Source: Caldinitratiruptor microaerophilus (lineage in GTDB: Bacteria > Bacillota > Sulfobacillia > Symbiobacteriales > ZC4RG38). From it: 64,000 bases of DNA. Made by a program: the position numbers and the translations under genes. Location of the stretch: NCBI RefSeq assembly GCF_025999835.1, contig NZ_AP025628.1, positions 620,001 to 684,000 on the forward strand, written 5' to 3'. The notes beneath the pieces were generated by a model. That model had not been told where the DNA came from. It saw only the letters and a list, made by a program, of their open reading frames with translations, and searched no databases. Below are positions 34,554-43,710 of the stretch, piece by piece (positions within the stretch are counted from its first letter, which is position 1; every line of letters starts with the position of its first letter).

Positions 34554-34631
34554 TCACCGCGTTCACCATCCGGAGCGGACCGGCGTACATTATGTCACCC
34601 AGGGATCACCGGCCGAACCGAGGTGGACGCC

Positions 34632-35222
34632 ATGTCTGCTGTCGAGCAGGCCTTCGCGGCGGGACAGGGCAAGCGGGCGCTTCTCCTGCTCACGGGTTTC
34701 CCCTTTCTCCTCATCGGGACCGTCGAAGGGGTGGCGCCGGGCCTGACCGTCGTGCGGGCAGAGGATGCCGTGCCCTCGGAACTGCGAGGGCGGCCCTTTC
34801 ACGTGGTGACCGACGTCATCGCGGCATTCTACGTCGAGCGTGCCCCCGGCGAGATTCCACGCCTGGACGGCAGCACGCACCGCAAACGCTACGTGGCGCT
34901 CGGCGACATCCCGTCGGCGGACGCCGGGGAGCTCTTGCGCGGGCCGCGGGGGTCGGTCGCGGTGGCTCTTCACGGCCTGCTCGGGCGAGACGTGCTCCTG
35001 GTGCTGAGGCCCGACCGACTCCACCTCCTGGGATCCGTCTTCCGTCCCCTCCTCGTCGGTCGCGTCGGTGCCGTGCAGCCCGGTCTCGTCTGGCTCGACG
35101 CGCCGAACCTGCGCCTGCCCAGCGCACCTGACTTCGTCTTTCCGCTCCCGCTGGCCGTGCCTCTGGGCCAGATCGGCTCCTTCGCGCCGCTGTCCAGGGA
35201 CGTGCAGTTTCCACTGGTGTGA
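34632..35222 (+). CDS. Hypothetical 196-aa protein coupled to the multicopper oxidase
   Basis: ATG at 34632 with GAGGTGG upstream. The 196-aa product is soluble, with short beta-strand-like segments such as ALLLLTGFPFLLIGTVEGVA, GRPFHVVTDVIAAFY and VAVALHGLLGRDVLLVL. No known domain is recognised. The first segment is hydrophobic but is followed by charged sequence, so a membrane role is doubtful. Its stop overlaps or abuts the start of the large multicopper oxidase gene (35219 GTG or 35231 ATG), so the two are translationally coupled. A partner or maturation role for the oxidase is a fair guess. It does not look like the small MnxE/MnxF subunits of Bacillus manganese oxidase. Confidence 0.7.
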   Translation: MSAVEQAFAAGQGKRALLLLTGFPFLLIGTVEGVAPGLTVVRAEDAVPSELRGRPFHVVTDVIAAFYVERAPGEIPRLDGSTHRKRYVALGDIPSADAGELLRGPRGSVAVALHGLLGRDVLLVLRPDRLHLLGSVFRPLLVGRVGAVQPGLVWLDAPNLRLPSAPDFVFPLPLAVPLGQIGSFAPLSRDVQFPLV

Positions 35223-35230
35223 GGGGTGTG

Positions 35231-38200
35231 ATGAGCCGAATGCTGCGCCGGTACCACGTGGTGGCCGTGTCCGTGCCCATCACCTACAACCGCCATGGTG
35301 ATCACGACCCCAACGGAAAGATGCTGGTGCTGGCGGAGCACCTGGACGAACTGCGCCGCCAGGTAGCAGAGCGCCCCGCCGAGCCCGTCCCCCTGGCGCA
35401 GCCGCTGGTGCTGCGGGCCTGCCTCGGCGATCGGGTACGCGTCGCCTTCGAGAACCGCCTCGACCAGCCTGCCTCCCTGCACGTGAACGGCTTGACATAT
35501 GACGTGTACGCGTCGGACGGGGCGAGCGTGGGTGCCAACCCGGACACCACCGTGGTCCCGGGCGGGGTCATGGTCTACGAGTGGCATGCCGACCGTCTGG
35601 GAGCCTATCTGTTCCACGACCTGGCCGATCCGCGCGCGGGCGACGCCGGCAGCCAGGTCCACGGCCTGTGGGGCGTCGTCCTCGTTGAGCCCCCGGGCTC
35701 CCGCTGGTTGGACCCCGAAACCCATCGCCCGCTCGCCGCGGGGACGGAGGCGGTCGTCGAGCATCCCCTGCTCCCCGACCGGCGCGAATTCGTCGCCTGC
35801 TTCCACGACGAGGCCCCCGTGGTGGACCGGGACGGAAACACACCGGTCGATCCGCTGACCGGTCAGCCGGACGCCACGCATGCCATCAACTATCGCGCGG
35901 AACCGATGCGGAACCGGATGCGGGCAATCATGCAGGGACGGTGCGCGGGTTGCGTGGGTGAGGACGTGGCGCACGACTCGTGGCCTTTCGGGGATCCTCC
36001 GATCGTGTTCCGGGCATACCGCGGAGACCCCGTTACGCTGCATCTGGTGATGGCCGCGATCAAGGAGAGCCACGTCTTCCATCTGCACGTCCACCAGTGG
36101 CTCCGCGATCCGGACGAACCCGACTCCAACGTGATCGACTCGATCGCCGCCACGCCCCAGCAGGTCGTCCGCATCGATCTGCTTTACGGAGCGGGCAGCT
36201 TCCAGCGCGCCATCGGTGACAGCATCTTCCACTGCCACTTCTACCCACACTTCCACCACGGGATGTGGGGGATCCTGCGCACTCTGGACGTGCAGGAGGA
36301 CGGGACGCGCCGCTATCCGGACGGGTCTCCCATCCCGGCACTGCTGCCGCTGGCCGACCGCCCGGCGCCCCCCCGGCCGACGCCTTCGCGACCGGGGTTT
36401 CCCCACTTCATCCCGGGGAGGTTCGGGCAAAAGGCGCCCAAGCCGCCCCTGGCCATCGCCGGCGGCCGGGCACCCACCCCGCTGGAGGCGGCCCACATGG
36501 ACGCGCGGGCGACGCCGGGGGCCGTGTTCGCCAATCCCGCGCCGGCCGGCGCTCCCGTGCGCCGCTATCGCCTGGTGGCCATCCAGCGACCCATTGTGTA
36601 CAACCGCGCCGGGTGGCACGATCCGCAGGGGCGACTGTTCGTGCTCGCCGAGGACGAGGAGGCCGTGCGGCGCGGAGAACTCGAGCCCGAGCCCCTGGTG
36701 ATCCGCGCCAACGCGGGTGAGGTGCTGGAGATCGAACTGACGAACAAGCTACCGGCGACCTTCGGTGGCACGGCGTTCATACCCGAGGTCGAGACCACCG
36801 ACTGTGGGCTGCATGTGCACCTGGTCAAGTTCGATCCGCTGGTCGCGGACGGATCCAACGTCGGCTGGAACTACGACAGCAGCGCGGGCACCGGAGAGAC
36901 CATCCGGTACGTGTGGTATGCCGACTCCGAATTACGGGTCGTCTACTTTCACGATCACCTGTTTGCCACGACGCACCAGCGGAACGGTCTGTTCGGTGCG
37001 GCGGTCGTCGAGCCTGCCGGTTCCACGTTTCACCGGCCCGCGGACCTCGCTCCGGCGGACAGCGGAACCCGGGCCGCCATCCTGCATCCCCTCGAACCAG
37101 ACTACCGTGAACTGGTCCTGGCGGTGCAGGACTTCGCACCCCTCTTCGACCGCGACGGCAACCCGCTTGACCCGCCGCCGGTCCCGGGGCTCTTGGACGA
37201 CAACGGCGTCATGGCGGTCAACTACCGCAGCGAGCCCCTCCGGGAGCGCCGGGACCGGGGTGACAACGCCTATGCGTTCAGTTCCTGGGTCCACGGCGAT
37301 CCCGTGACCCCACGCTTGGAAGGCTATGCCGGCGACCCGGTTCGCCTCCGGCTGTTCTCCGGCGCTCACGAGGAGATCCACTCCTTCAACCTCCAGCGCT
37401 ATCGCTGGCTGGAGGAGCCGCGGAACCCGGACTCACGCAGGCGGCAGCAGCAGGCGTTCGGGGTGTCCGAGGCGTTCACACTGGACTTCAACCTGGCAGG
37501 CCACGGAGACCGGGATTTCGACGTGCTGTGGTACTTTGGCGCCATCGATGACCTGTGGCTGGGTTGCTGGGGCCTGGTGCGCGTCTTCGGCCAGGCGGTG
37601 CCGCACCTTGCCGCACTGCCCGATCGACCTCCGCCCAGCCCCCGCACCCGTCCGCTGCCGGCTCCGACGGGACACCCACCGGCCCCGGCCGCGCCGCCGG
37701 AGCCCGGCGGCCCGGTGCGCCAGATCCGACTGGTGGCTGTCCGGCAGCGGCTGAAATACAACCGGTTCGGCGACCACGATCCCGAGGGGCTGGTGCTGAT
37801 CCCCGAAGAGGAACTCCCGGCCGTGCGCGCGGGACGGCGCGCACCCCGTCCGCTGGTGCTGTACGCCAGCGAAGGCGAGTGGCTGGAGGTGCGCGTGCGC
37901 AACGAGGTGCCGCCGCTCACTCCTCCCGTCCGTCCCGCAGTACCCGTGGACGCACCCTGGACACCGTCCGAACGGGTGGGCGTGTTTCCCCAGTACCTGG
38001 CCTTCGACCCCTTCACCGCTAGTGGTGGTGCCGTGGGATTCAACGCGGACGCCACTGCGGGTCGCGGCGGGGAAATCGTGTACCGCTGGCGGGCGGAAAC
38101 CGGGGTGGGGGCCGGACTGCTCTTTGCGGGGGCGGATCCCCGTACGCACCGCCACCATGGCCTCTTCGGGGCGGTGGTGGTCACCCCGCCGGGAACGGTA

Positions 38201-38941
38201 CCGGTCGACCCGCGCACGGGTCGCCGTGTGGCCTTCGGCGAGCGGGTAGTGCTCCACCACCCGTTGCTCCCGTCGTCGCGCTCCCTGACCCTGTTGCTCC
38301 ACGATGGGGCATACCTGCTGGACGCGCGTGGCAACCCGGTACCGGACCCCGGTGGCAACCCCACCGGGGGACCGCCCCTCGGGGGCTCGACGGTCGACGA
38401 AGAAGACCGCGGGCAGCGGGGATTCAACTACCGCAACGAGCCGTTGTGGCGCCGGCTGCGGCGCGTTCCCCGGGTGCGTCACGTCTTCCGTTCGCAGGTC
38501 CACGGGGATCCGGCGACGCCACTGCCCAAGGTGCGGGCGGGCGATCCCGTCGTCATTCACCTGCTTCATGCGGCCGACAAGCCCCGCACCCACAGTTTCC
38601 TCGTCCACGGCCACCGCTGGCTCGCGTGGGGCGCTGCCACCGGCGGGGCGACCATCGGTGTGATCAGCGTGGGCGACGGGATGAGCCTCTGGCTGGAAGG
38701 GGGGGCGGGCGGCTGGCTCAGGCGCAGGGGTGACTACGCGTACCGCTCTGGGGTCCTGCGCTGGCACCTGGAGATGGGTTTGTGGGGTCTCCTGCGCGTG
38801 TACCCGGCCCGATGGGGTCACCGAGACCCGCGGATCGGGTGGGCCGGTGCCGGGGTGGCGCCGGTTCCGCCGCGGGCTCGGGAGCCGGCCAAGGCGGTGC
38901 GGGAACCCCTCGGTCCGCGCCGCCCGGGTCGCGGACGCTGA
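35231..38941 (+). CDS. Large three-repeat multicopper oxidase, MnxG-like
   Basis: A 1236-aa protein of three cupredoxin-type modules. Each opens with the same signature: VVAVSVPITYNRHGDHDPNG near residue 10, LVAIQRPIVYNRAGWHDPQG near 446 and LVAVRQRLKYNRFGDHDPEG near 832. Copper ligands are clearest in module 1, with HVFHLHVHQWL near 285 and FHCHFYPHFHHGMWG near 335 (HCH...H...GM, a type 1 site with axial methionine). Module 2 has CGLHVHLVKFDPL near 525 and YFHDHLFATTHQRNGLFG near 572, completing a trinuclear-type set. Module 3 keeps RTHSFLVHGHRWL near 1120 but fewer histidines. Length and modular build match MnxG, the manganese(II) oxidase of Bacillus (about 1200 aa). No signal peptide is seen. 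ATG at 35231 with GAGGGG upstream is chosen; GTG at 35219 is possible. Mn oxidation is inferred, not shown. Confidence 0.82.
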   Translation: MSRMLRRYHVVAVSVPITYNRHGDHDPNGKMLVLAEHLDELRRQVAERPAEPVPLAQPLVLRACLGDRVRVAFENRLDQPASLHVNGLTYDVYASDGASVGANPDTTVVPGGVMVYEWHADRLGAYLFHDLADPRAGDAGSQVHGLWGVVLVEPPGSRWLDPETHRPLAAGTEAVVEHPLLPDRREFVACFHDEAPVVDRDGNTPVDPLTGQPDATHAINYRAEPMRNRMRAIMQGRCAGCVGEDVAHDSWPFGDPPIVFRAYRGDPVTLHLVMAAIKESHVFHLHVHQWLRDPDEPDSNVIDSIAATPQQVVRIDLLYGAGSFQRAIGDSIFHCHFYPHFHHGMWGILRTLDVQEDGTRRYPDGSPIPALLPLADRPAPPRPTPSRPGFPHFIPGRFGQKAPKPPLAIAGGRAPTPLEAAHMDARATPGAVFANPAPAGAPVRRYRLVAIQRPIVYNRAGWHDPQGRLFVLAEDEEAVRRGELEPEPLVIRANAGEVLEIELTNKLPATFGGTAFIPEVETTDCGLHVHLVKFDPLVADGSNVGWNYDSSAGTGETIRYVWYADSELRVVYFHDHLFATTHQRNGLFGAAVVEPAGSTFHRPADLAPADSGTRAAILHPLEPDYRELVLAVQDFAPLFDRDGNPLDPPPVPGLLDDNGVMAVNYRSEPLRERRDRGDNAYAFSSWVHGDPVTPRLEGYAGDPVRLRLFSGAHEEIHSFNLQRYRWLEEPRNPDSRRRQQQAFGVSEAFTLDFNLAGHGDRDFDVLWYFGAIDDLWLGCWGLVRVFGQAVPHLAALPDRPPPSPRTRPLPAPTGHPPAPAAPPEPGGPVRQIRLVAVRQRLKYNRFGDHDPEGLVLIPEEELPAVRAGRRAPRPLVLYASEGEWLEVRVRNEVPPLTPPVRPAVPVDAPWTPSERVGVFPQYLAFDPFTASGGAVGFNADATAGRGGEIVYRWRAETGVGAGLLFAGADPRTHRHHGLFGAVVVTPPGTVPVDPRTGRRVAFGERVVLHHPLLPSSRSLTLLLHDGAYLLDARGNPVPDPGGNPTGGPPLGGSTVDEEDRGQRGFNYRNEPLWRRLRRVPRVRHVFRSQVHGDPATPLPKVRAGDPVVIHLLHAADKPRTHSFLVHGHRWLAWGAATGGATIGVISVGDGMSLWLEGGAGGWLRRRGDYAYRSGVLRWHLEMGLWGLLRVYPARWGHRDPRIGWAGAGVAPVPPRAREPAKAVREPLGPRRPGRGR

Positions 38942-38972
38942 GGTGTGGCACCTGGGAAGGGCCTGTTCAACA

Positions 38973-39019
38973 GGCCGCGCCCCTCCGGTCGCACGTGGGC
39001 GACCGAGAGGGGCGCGGCC
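38973..39019. terminator. Bidirectional hairpin between convergent genes
   Basis: GGCCGCGCCCCTC (38973-38985) and GAGGGGCGCGGCC (39007-39019) form a perfect 13-bp stem, extended by GGTCG/CGACC inside. It lies between the convergent oxidase and peptidase genes. No T run follows, but the stem strength and position suggest a shared terminator. Confidence 0.55.
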
Positions 39020-39067
39020 GTTCGCTTCGGTGGGGCCGCCGGCATGGCGGGCGGCGCGGGCGGGTTC

Positions 39068-40225
39068 TCAGAGCGTCGCCAGGAGGGCGGCGAGGAGCGC
39101 GGTGCGAGGTGCGAGGCTGGAGACCTCCACGTACTCCCACGTCGTATGGGCGCCGTCGCCGGCGGCGCCGAGGCCGTCCAGGGTCGGCAGTCCCGTTCCG
39201 GCCGTGAAGTTTCCGTCGCTGGCCCCGCCCACGGCTGCTTCCGGGAGTGGATAGTCCATCTGTGCGGCCAGGGCGCGGGCATGCTCGTACATTTCCGCGA
39301 CCGCTGCCGTCCGCTCGAGCGGGGGCCGGTTGATGCCGCCCTCCACCCGGAGCGACGCCCCCGGGCCCGTGGTCAGGCTGCGGACGGCCCGGTCCACCCG
39401 GGTGGCCTCGTCGAGGTGGAAGAAGCGGACGTCGACCTCTGCCCGGGCGAACTCCGGGACGACGTTCGCCCGGGTCCCTCCCTGCACCACGCCGATGTTC
39501 ACGGTGGTGCCGCGCTCCAGGTCCGACAGGGCGTGGAGGGCGAGGATGAGCCGGGCCAGCTCGACGTTGGCGCTGACCCCGCGCTCGAAGTCGTTGCCGG
39601 CGTGGGCGGCCTTCCCCTGCACGGTGAGGTCGTAGCGGGCGACCCCCTTGCGCGCCGTCTTGACGGCGCCTCCCGGCGCGGCCGGTTCGAGCACGAGCGC
39701 GTACGCGGCCTCTCGTGCCCGGGCCTCGATCAGGGCGCGGGAGGTCAGGCTGCCGACCTCTTCGTCGGTCGTGACGAGGAGGACGACGGGCCGGGCCGGC
39801 GCGAGCCCCAGCTCTTGAAGCGAGCGGGCGGCGTGGAGCGCCATGACGATCCCCGCCTTCATGTCGTACGACCCGGGCCCGTAGGCCCGCCCCTGCTCGA
39901 CCCGGAACGGGTTCCGTGCGAGCGTGCCCACGGGGTGGACGGTGTCCATGTGGCAGAGGAGGAGAGCGGGGCGGGGCGGTGTGTCCCCGGGGCCGGCGGG
40001 CGGGGCGCCCGGCCAGCGGATCTCGAGATGAGGCCCCACCCCGGGCACGGGATGGCGGCGCACCCCGGCCCCGAGGGCGCTCCACCGGGCGGCGAGGATG
40101 CCGGCCAGCGCCGTGAGGGCGCCTTCGTCCCCGGTGGGTGACTCGTGCTCGACCAGGACGCGGAGGTCGGCCAGCATGGCCTCGGTGCGCTGTTCCAGAT
40201 GCCGCAGGAGCCGTACGGGGTCCAT
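39068..40225 (-). CDS. M20-family metallopeptidase (carboxypeptidase G2 / N-acyl amino acid deacylase type)
   Basis: A 385-aa M20 peptidase. Metal ligands appear in order: LLLCHMDTVHPVG (His, Asp), YGPGSYDMKAGIVMAL (bridging Asp), LLVTTDEEVGS (catalytic Glu pair), ALVLEPA (Glu) and AGDGAHTTWEYV (His). The dimerisation domain sits between about residues 180 and 295. Members remove C-terminal glutamate or acyl groups from amino acids. The nearby N-acylamino acid racemase and peptide-type ABC genes suggest it cleaves an imported N-acyl or dipeptide compound. It is the last gene of a minus-strand operon and starts 3 bases after the DppC-type permease gene ends. Confidence 0.88.
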   Translation of the reverse strand: MDPVRLLRHLEQRTEAMLADLRVLVEHESPTGDEGALTALAGILAARWSALGAGVRRHPVPGVGPHLEIRWPGAPPAGPGDTPPRPALLLCHMDTVHPVGTLARNPFRVEQGRAYGPGSYDMKAGIVMALHAARSLQELGLAPARPVVLLVTTDEEVGSLTSRALIEARAREAAYALVLEPAAPGGAVKTARKGVARYDLTVQGKAAHAGNDFERGVSANVELARLILALHALSDLERGTTVNIGVVQGGTRANVVPEFARAEVDVRFFHLDEATRVDRAVRSLTTGPGASLRVEGGINRPPLERTAAVAEMYEHARALAAQMDYPLPEAAVGGASDGNFTAGTGLPTLDGLGAAGDGAHTTWEYVEVSSLAPRTALLAALLATL

Positions 40226-40228
40226 CGG

Positions 40229-41077
40229 TCAGATCACCTGTTCCTTCCGGGCCCGGGGGTCCAGGAAGTCCCGGACGCCATCGCCGAGCATGTTGAGGCC
40301 CAGCACCGTGAGGGCGATCGCCAGCCCCGGGTAGACCGTCATCCACGGTGCCTGGCGGATGTAAGAGCGCCCCTCGGCCAGCATGCCGCCCCACGAGGGC
40401 TGCTCCGGGGGCACCCCCGCCCCGAGGAACGATAGGGACGCCTCGGCCAGGACGGCGTTGGCGAACGTGAACGTCGCCTGGACGACCAGGGGCGACAGGA
40501 CCCCGGGCAGGATGTGCCGGAAAAGGATCCGGGCGTCGCTGCAGCCCAAGGCCCGGGCGGCCTGGACGTAGTCGGCGTTCCGGAGGGAGAGTGCGCCGGC
40601 CCGCACCACCCGCACGGTGCGTGGTGTGTAGACGGCGGAAAGGGCCGCGATGACGTTGATGACGTGGGGGCCCAGCGCTGCCATGATGGCGATGGCCAGA
40701 AGAATGGCCGGGAATGCCATGAGGCCGTCCATGAGCCGCATAATCAGATGGTCGGCCCGGGGGTAGTAGCCGGCGAGGAGCCCCAGCACGACCCCAGCCA
40801 CGGAGGTGACCAGCGTCACGGCGCCGCCGACCAGCACCGACACCCGGGCCCCGTAGAGGATGCGGCTCCACACGTCCCGGCCGAAGTCATCGGTTCCGAG
40901 CCGGTGGAGGGGGGAGGGGGCGGACAGGCGGTTGGGCACGTCGAGTGCCGTCGGGTCGTACGGGCTCACCCACGGGGCCAGCGCGGCCCCCAGGCAGACT
41001 ACGGCCACGATGGCCAGCCCCAGCCAAACGGTCGGGTAACGCCGGAGAGCACGCCACAACCGGCGCGAGATCACCAC
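40229..41077 (-). CDS. ABC transporter permease, DppC type
   Basis: A peptide/nickel-type inner membrane permease of about 282 aa. The start is set at GTG 41077 behind a G-rich ribosome site; a TTG at 41092 would add five residues. It has the N-terminal LGTDDFGRDVWSRILYGARV signature of DppC/OppC proteins and the EAA loop ADYVQAARALGCSDARILF with HILPGVLSPLVVQATF. Six hydrophobic segments are visible. It works with the DppB-type permease encoded just upstream and the binding protein before that. No ATPase genes are in this operon. Confidence 0.9.
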   Translation of the reverse strand: MVISRRLWRALRRYPTVWLGLAIVAVVCLGAALAPWVSPYDPTALDVPNRLSAPSPLHRLGTDDFGRDVWSRILYGARVSVLVGGAVTLVTSVAGVVLGLLAGYYPRADHLIMRLMDGLMAFPAILLAIAIMAALGPHVINVIAALSAVYTPRTVRVVRAGALSLRNADYVQAARALGCSDARILFRHILPGVLSPLVVQATFTFANAVLAEASLSFLGAGVPPEQPSWGGMLAEGRSYIRQAPWMTVYPGLAIALTVLGLNMLGDGVRDFLDPRARKEQVI

Positions 41078-41094
41078 CTGCCACCCCCCCAAGC

Positions 41095-42039
41095 CTAGTC
41101 ATACCGGATCCGCGGGTCCAGCGCCGCATACGCGATGTCGACGAGGAGGTTCACCAGCACGTACACCGTGGCGGTGGCCAGGACCGCGCCCTGGATCACA
41201 GGGTAGTCCCGGCGCTGGACCGAGGCGACCACCAGCGAGCCCATTCCCGGGATGTTGAACACCGTCTCCACGACGACGGCGCCCCCGATCAGGAGGCTCA
41301 GGCTGATACCCACGACGGTCAGGACGGGGACCAGGGCGTTGCGCAGCACGTGCCGGATGAGCACCCGGGCTTCCGACAGGCCCTTGGCCCTGGCGGTGCG
41401 GACGTGGTCCTCGCGGATGACGTCGATCATGGCGGTGCGCGTCATGCGGGCGATGAGCCCGGCGTGGACGCTCCCCAGCGTGACGGCGGGAAGCGCCAGG
41501 TACTGGAGGGAGCGGAGGAGGTCCCGGGCCGGCGACACGTACCCCGCTACCGGGAAGAGGCGCCACTTCACGGCCAGCCACAGGATCAGGTTCAGGCCCA
41601 GCCAGAAGCTGGGGATCGAGATGCCGGCGAGCGCCAGGGCCATGACGAGGCGGTCGACCCAGGTGTTCCGGCGCCAGGCCGCCAGCACCCCGGCGGGGAC
41701 GGCGATTGCCAGCGCCACGGCCTCCGAGAGGAGCGCCAGCATAAGGGTGGGCTCGGCGCGCTCGGCGAGGGCCGTGGTGACGGGCTTGTCCAGGAAGATC
41801 GACCGGCCCAGGTCTCCCTGGAGCCCCCGCACCACGAATTGAAGGAACTGCACGTGCAGGGGGCGGTCGAGGCCCAGCTGGTGGCGGACCCGGGCGAGGT
41901 CCTCCGGGGTGGCGTCCGGGCCGAGCATGTACGCCGCGGGGTCGCCCGGGGTGAGGTGTACCAGCCCGAACGCCACCACGCCCACCACCAGGAGCACCGG
42001 GATGAGCGACAAGAGCCGCTTGACGACGTAGGCGGTCAC
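41095..42039 (-). CDS. ABC transporter permease, DppB type
   Basis: A 314-aa permease with GTG start at 42039 behind GGAGGG. The N-terminus AYVVKRLLSLIPVLLVVGVV and LTPGDPAAYMLGPDATPED are typical of DppB/OppB proteins. The EAA loop is EDHVRTARAKGLSEARVLIR, followed by HVLRNALVPVLTVVGISLSL and VVVETVFNIPGMGSLVVAS. It sits between the substrate-binding protein and the DppC-type gene in the same operon and forms the other half of the membrane channel. Confidence 0.92.
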   Translation of the reverse strand: MTAYVVKRLLSLIPVLLVVGVVAFGLVHLTPGDPAAYMLGPDATPEDLARVRHQLGLDRPLHVQFLQFVVRGLQGDLGRSIFLDKPVTTALAERAEPTLMLALLSEAVALAIAVPAGVLAAWRRNTWVDRLVMALALAGISIPSFWLGLNLILWLAVKWRLFPVAGYVSPARDLLRSLQYLALPAVTLGSVHAGLIARMTRTAMIDVIREDHVRTARAKGLSEARVLIRHVLRNALVPVLTVVGISLSLLIGGAVVVETVFNIPGMGSLVVASVQRRDYPVIQGAVLATATVYVLVNLLVDIAYAALDPRIRYD

Positions 42040-42062
42040 GAGCCCACTCCCTCCGGAGTGCG

Positions 42063-43685
42063 CTACTCCGTCTTCCAGACGTTCCAGAAAGCGATGTCGA
42101 ACCGGTTCACGTAGCCCTGCACCTTCCGGGACAGTACGACCTGCTCGAAGGCGTCGCCGTACTTGATCATGGGCGCTTCCTCGTAGAAGGCCTGCTGGAT
42201 CCGGTCGAACACGGCCTTGCGCTGGGCGGTGTCGGTGGCGGCGTTGAACTCCTTCATGAGGTGCTGGACCCGCTCGCTTGTCCACCACCCCGGCCAGGCG
42301 CCTCGCGCGCCGATGAACGGGATCTGGCTCGGGTCCGCGGAAAAGAGGATGCCGGTGAAGAACATGTCCCAGGCGTCCTTCCGCGCGCGCCGCTCGACCA
42401 GCGACGGCCAGTCGTACACCTGCAGGTCCACCTTAAAGCCTGCGGCCTCGAGGTGCGACTTGGTCACCAGGGCGGCCTTGTACATGTAGTCGTAGTCCTT
42501 GGTCGTCAGGAGGATGACCGGCTGCCCCGCGTACCCGGCCTCCTGCAGGAGGCGGCGCGCCTTCTCGGGGCTGTTCTGGTTGTAATACTCCGCCCCGGCG
42601 GTAGAATGGTAGACCTGCTCCTGGAACTGCAAGCCCGGGTCGAGCCGCCAGAACTCCTGTGGGCCGATCGCCGCCGCCATCACCTCGGCCGGGTTGACGG
42701 CGGCCAGGGCGGCCTGCCGGACGCGGACGTCGTTGAAGGGCGGCTTCACCGTGTTGAATACGCCGACGACCCATCGGAAGGGCTTCTCGATGACGACCTG
42801 CAGCTCAGGGTTGTCCTTGAGCCGTTCGTACTGGTCCGCCGGGATGATGTCGGCCACGTCGTACTCGCCGGTCTGCACCCCGTCGGCGCGGACGGTGGGA
42901 TCCTTGACCGGGAGGAAGCGGATTTCGTCCAGGTAGGCGACCTTCTTACCCCCGAGGCCCTCGGCGGGTTCGGGGCGGGCGGCGTACCGGTCGAAGCGGA
43001 CGAGCCGGATGTACTGGTCCTTCTTCCACTCCGCGAGCCGATAGGGACCCGTGCCGACGATCTCCTTGACGGGGTCCTTGCCGGCGGCCTCGGCGATCTC
43101 CCTGGGCATGATGGCAGGCGCCTGATCCGTCGAGGCCAGGGCGGGCAGGAGGGAGCTGTAGGGCTCCTTCAGCCGGAACACCACGGTGTGCGGGTCGGGG
43201 GCGGTGAGCGACTCCACGTTGGCGAAAAGGGCCCGGCCGCTCGGTGCCAGTTGCGCCCAGCGCTCGAGCGAGGCCACCACGTCTTCGGCGGTCATGATCT
43301 TGCCGTTGTGGAACGGGACGTCGCGGCGGAGGGTGATGGTGTAGGTCTTGCCGTCGCTGCTGACGTCCGCCTTTTCCGCCAGCATGGAGACGACCTCGTA
43401 GTTCTTGCCGAGAGTGAACAGTGTTTCGTAGATGTGCCAGGCCACCTTCTTGGTCAGTCCGGCCGTGGTGTACTGGTAGTCCAAGGTGGGCGGTTCCGAG
43501 TTCAGCGCCACCCTGAGCACGCCCCCGGTGCGGGGTTCCCCGGCCGGAGCGGATCCCTGGGCGGCCGTGCCTGTCCCGGCGGCGCCCGGTTTCCCCGCGG
43601 TCCCGGAACCCTGGCGTGCGCAGGCGGCAAGACCGAGCGTGCCGATCAGCAGGATGGCGGCGATGGCCGCGCGCGTGCGCTTCAT
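42063..43685 (-). CDS. ABC transporter substrate-binding lipoprotein, SBP family 5 (DppA type)
   Basis: A 540-aa precursor with ATG at 43685 behind GGGAGGT. The signal peptide MKRTRAAIAAILLIGTLGLA ends in a lipobox with the cysteine at residue 22. Family 5 features include GGVLRVALNSEPPTLDYQYT, ITLRRDVPFHNGKIMTAEDV and VVGVFNTVKPPFNDVRVRQA. Such proteins bind peptides, opines, glycosides or nickel complexes. The neighbouring racemase and M20 peptidase point to an N-acyl amino acid or peptide ligand, which is an inference. Confidence 0.92.
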   Translation of the reverse strand: MKRTRAAIAAILLIGTLGLAACARQGSGTAGKPGAAGTGTAAQGSAPAGEPRTGGVLRVALNSEPPTLDYQYTTAGLTKKVAWHIYETLFTLGKNYEVVSMLAEKADVSSDGKTYTITLRRDVPFHNGKIMTAEDVVASLERWAQLAPSGRALFANVESLTAPDPHTVVFRLKEPYSSLLPALASTDQAPAIMPREIAEAAGKDPVKEIVGTGPYRLAEWKKDQYIRLVRFDRYAARPEPAEGLGGKKVAYLDEIRFLPVKDPTVRADGVQTGEYDVADIIPADQYERLKDNPELQVVIEKPFRWVVGVFNTVKPPFNDVRVRQAALAAVNPAEVMAAAIGPQEFWRLDPGLQFQEQVYHSTAGAEYYNQNSPEKARRLLQEAGYAGQPVILLTTKDYDYMYKAALVTKSHLEAAGFKVDLQVYDWPSLVERRARKDAWDMFFTGILFSADPSQIPFIGARGAWPGWWTSERVQHLMKEFNAATDTAQRKAVFDRIQQAFYEEAPMIKYGDAFEQVVLSRKVQGYVNRFDIAFWNVWKTE

Positions 43686-43710
43686 GGTGCTGACCTCCCG
43701 ATCGCGTGTC

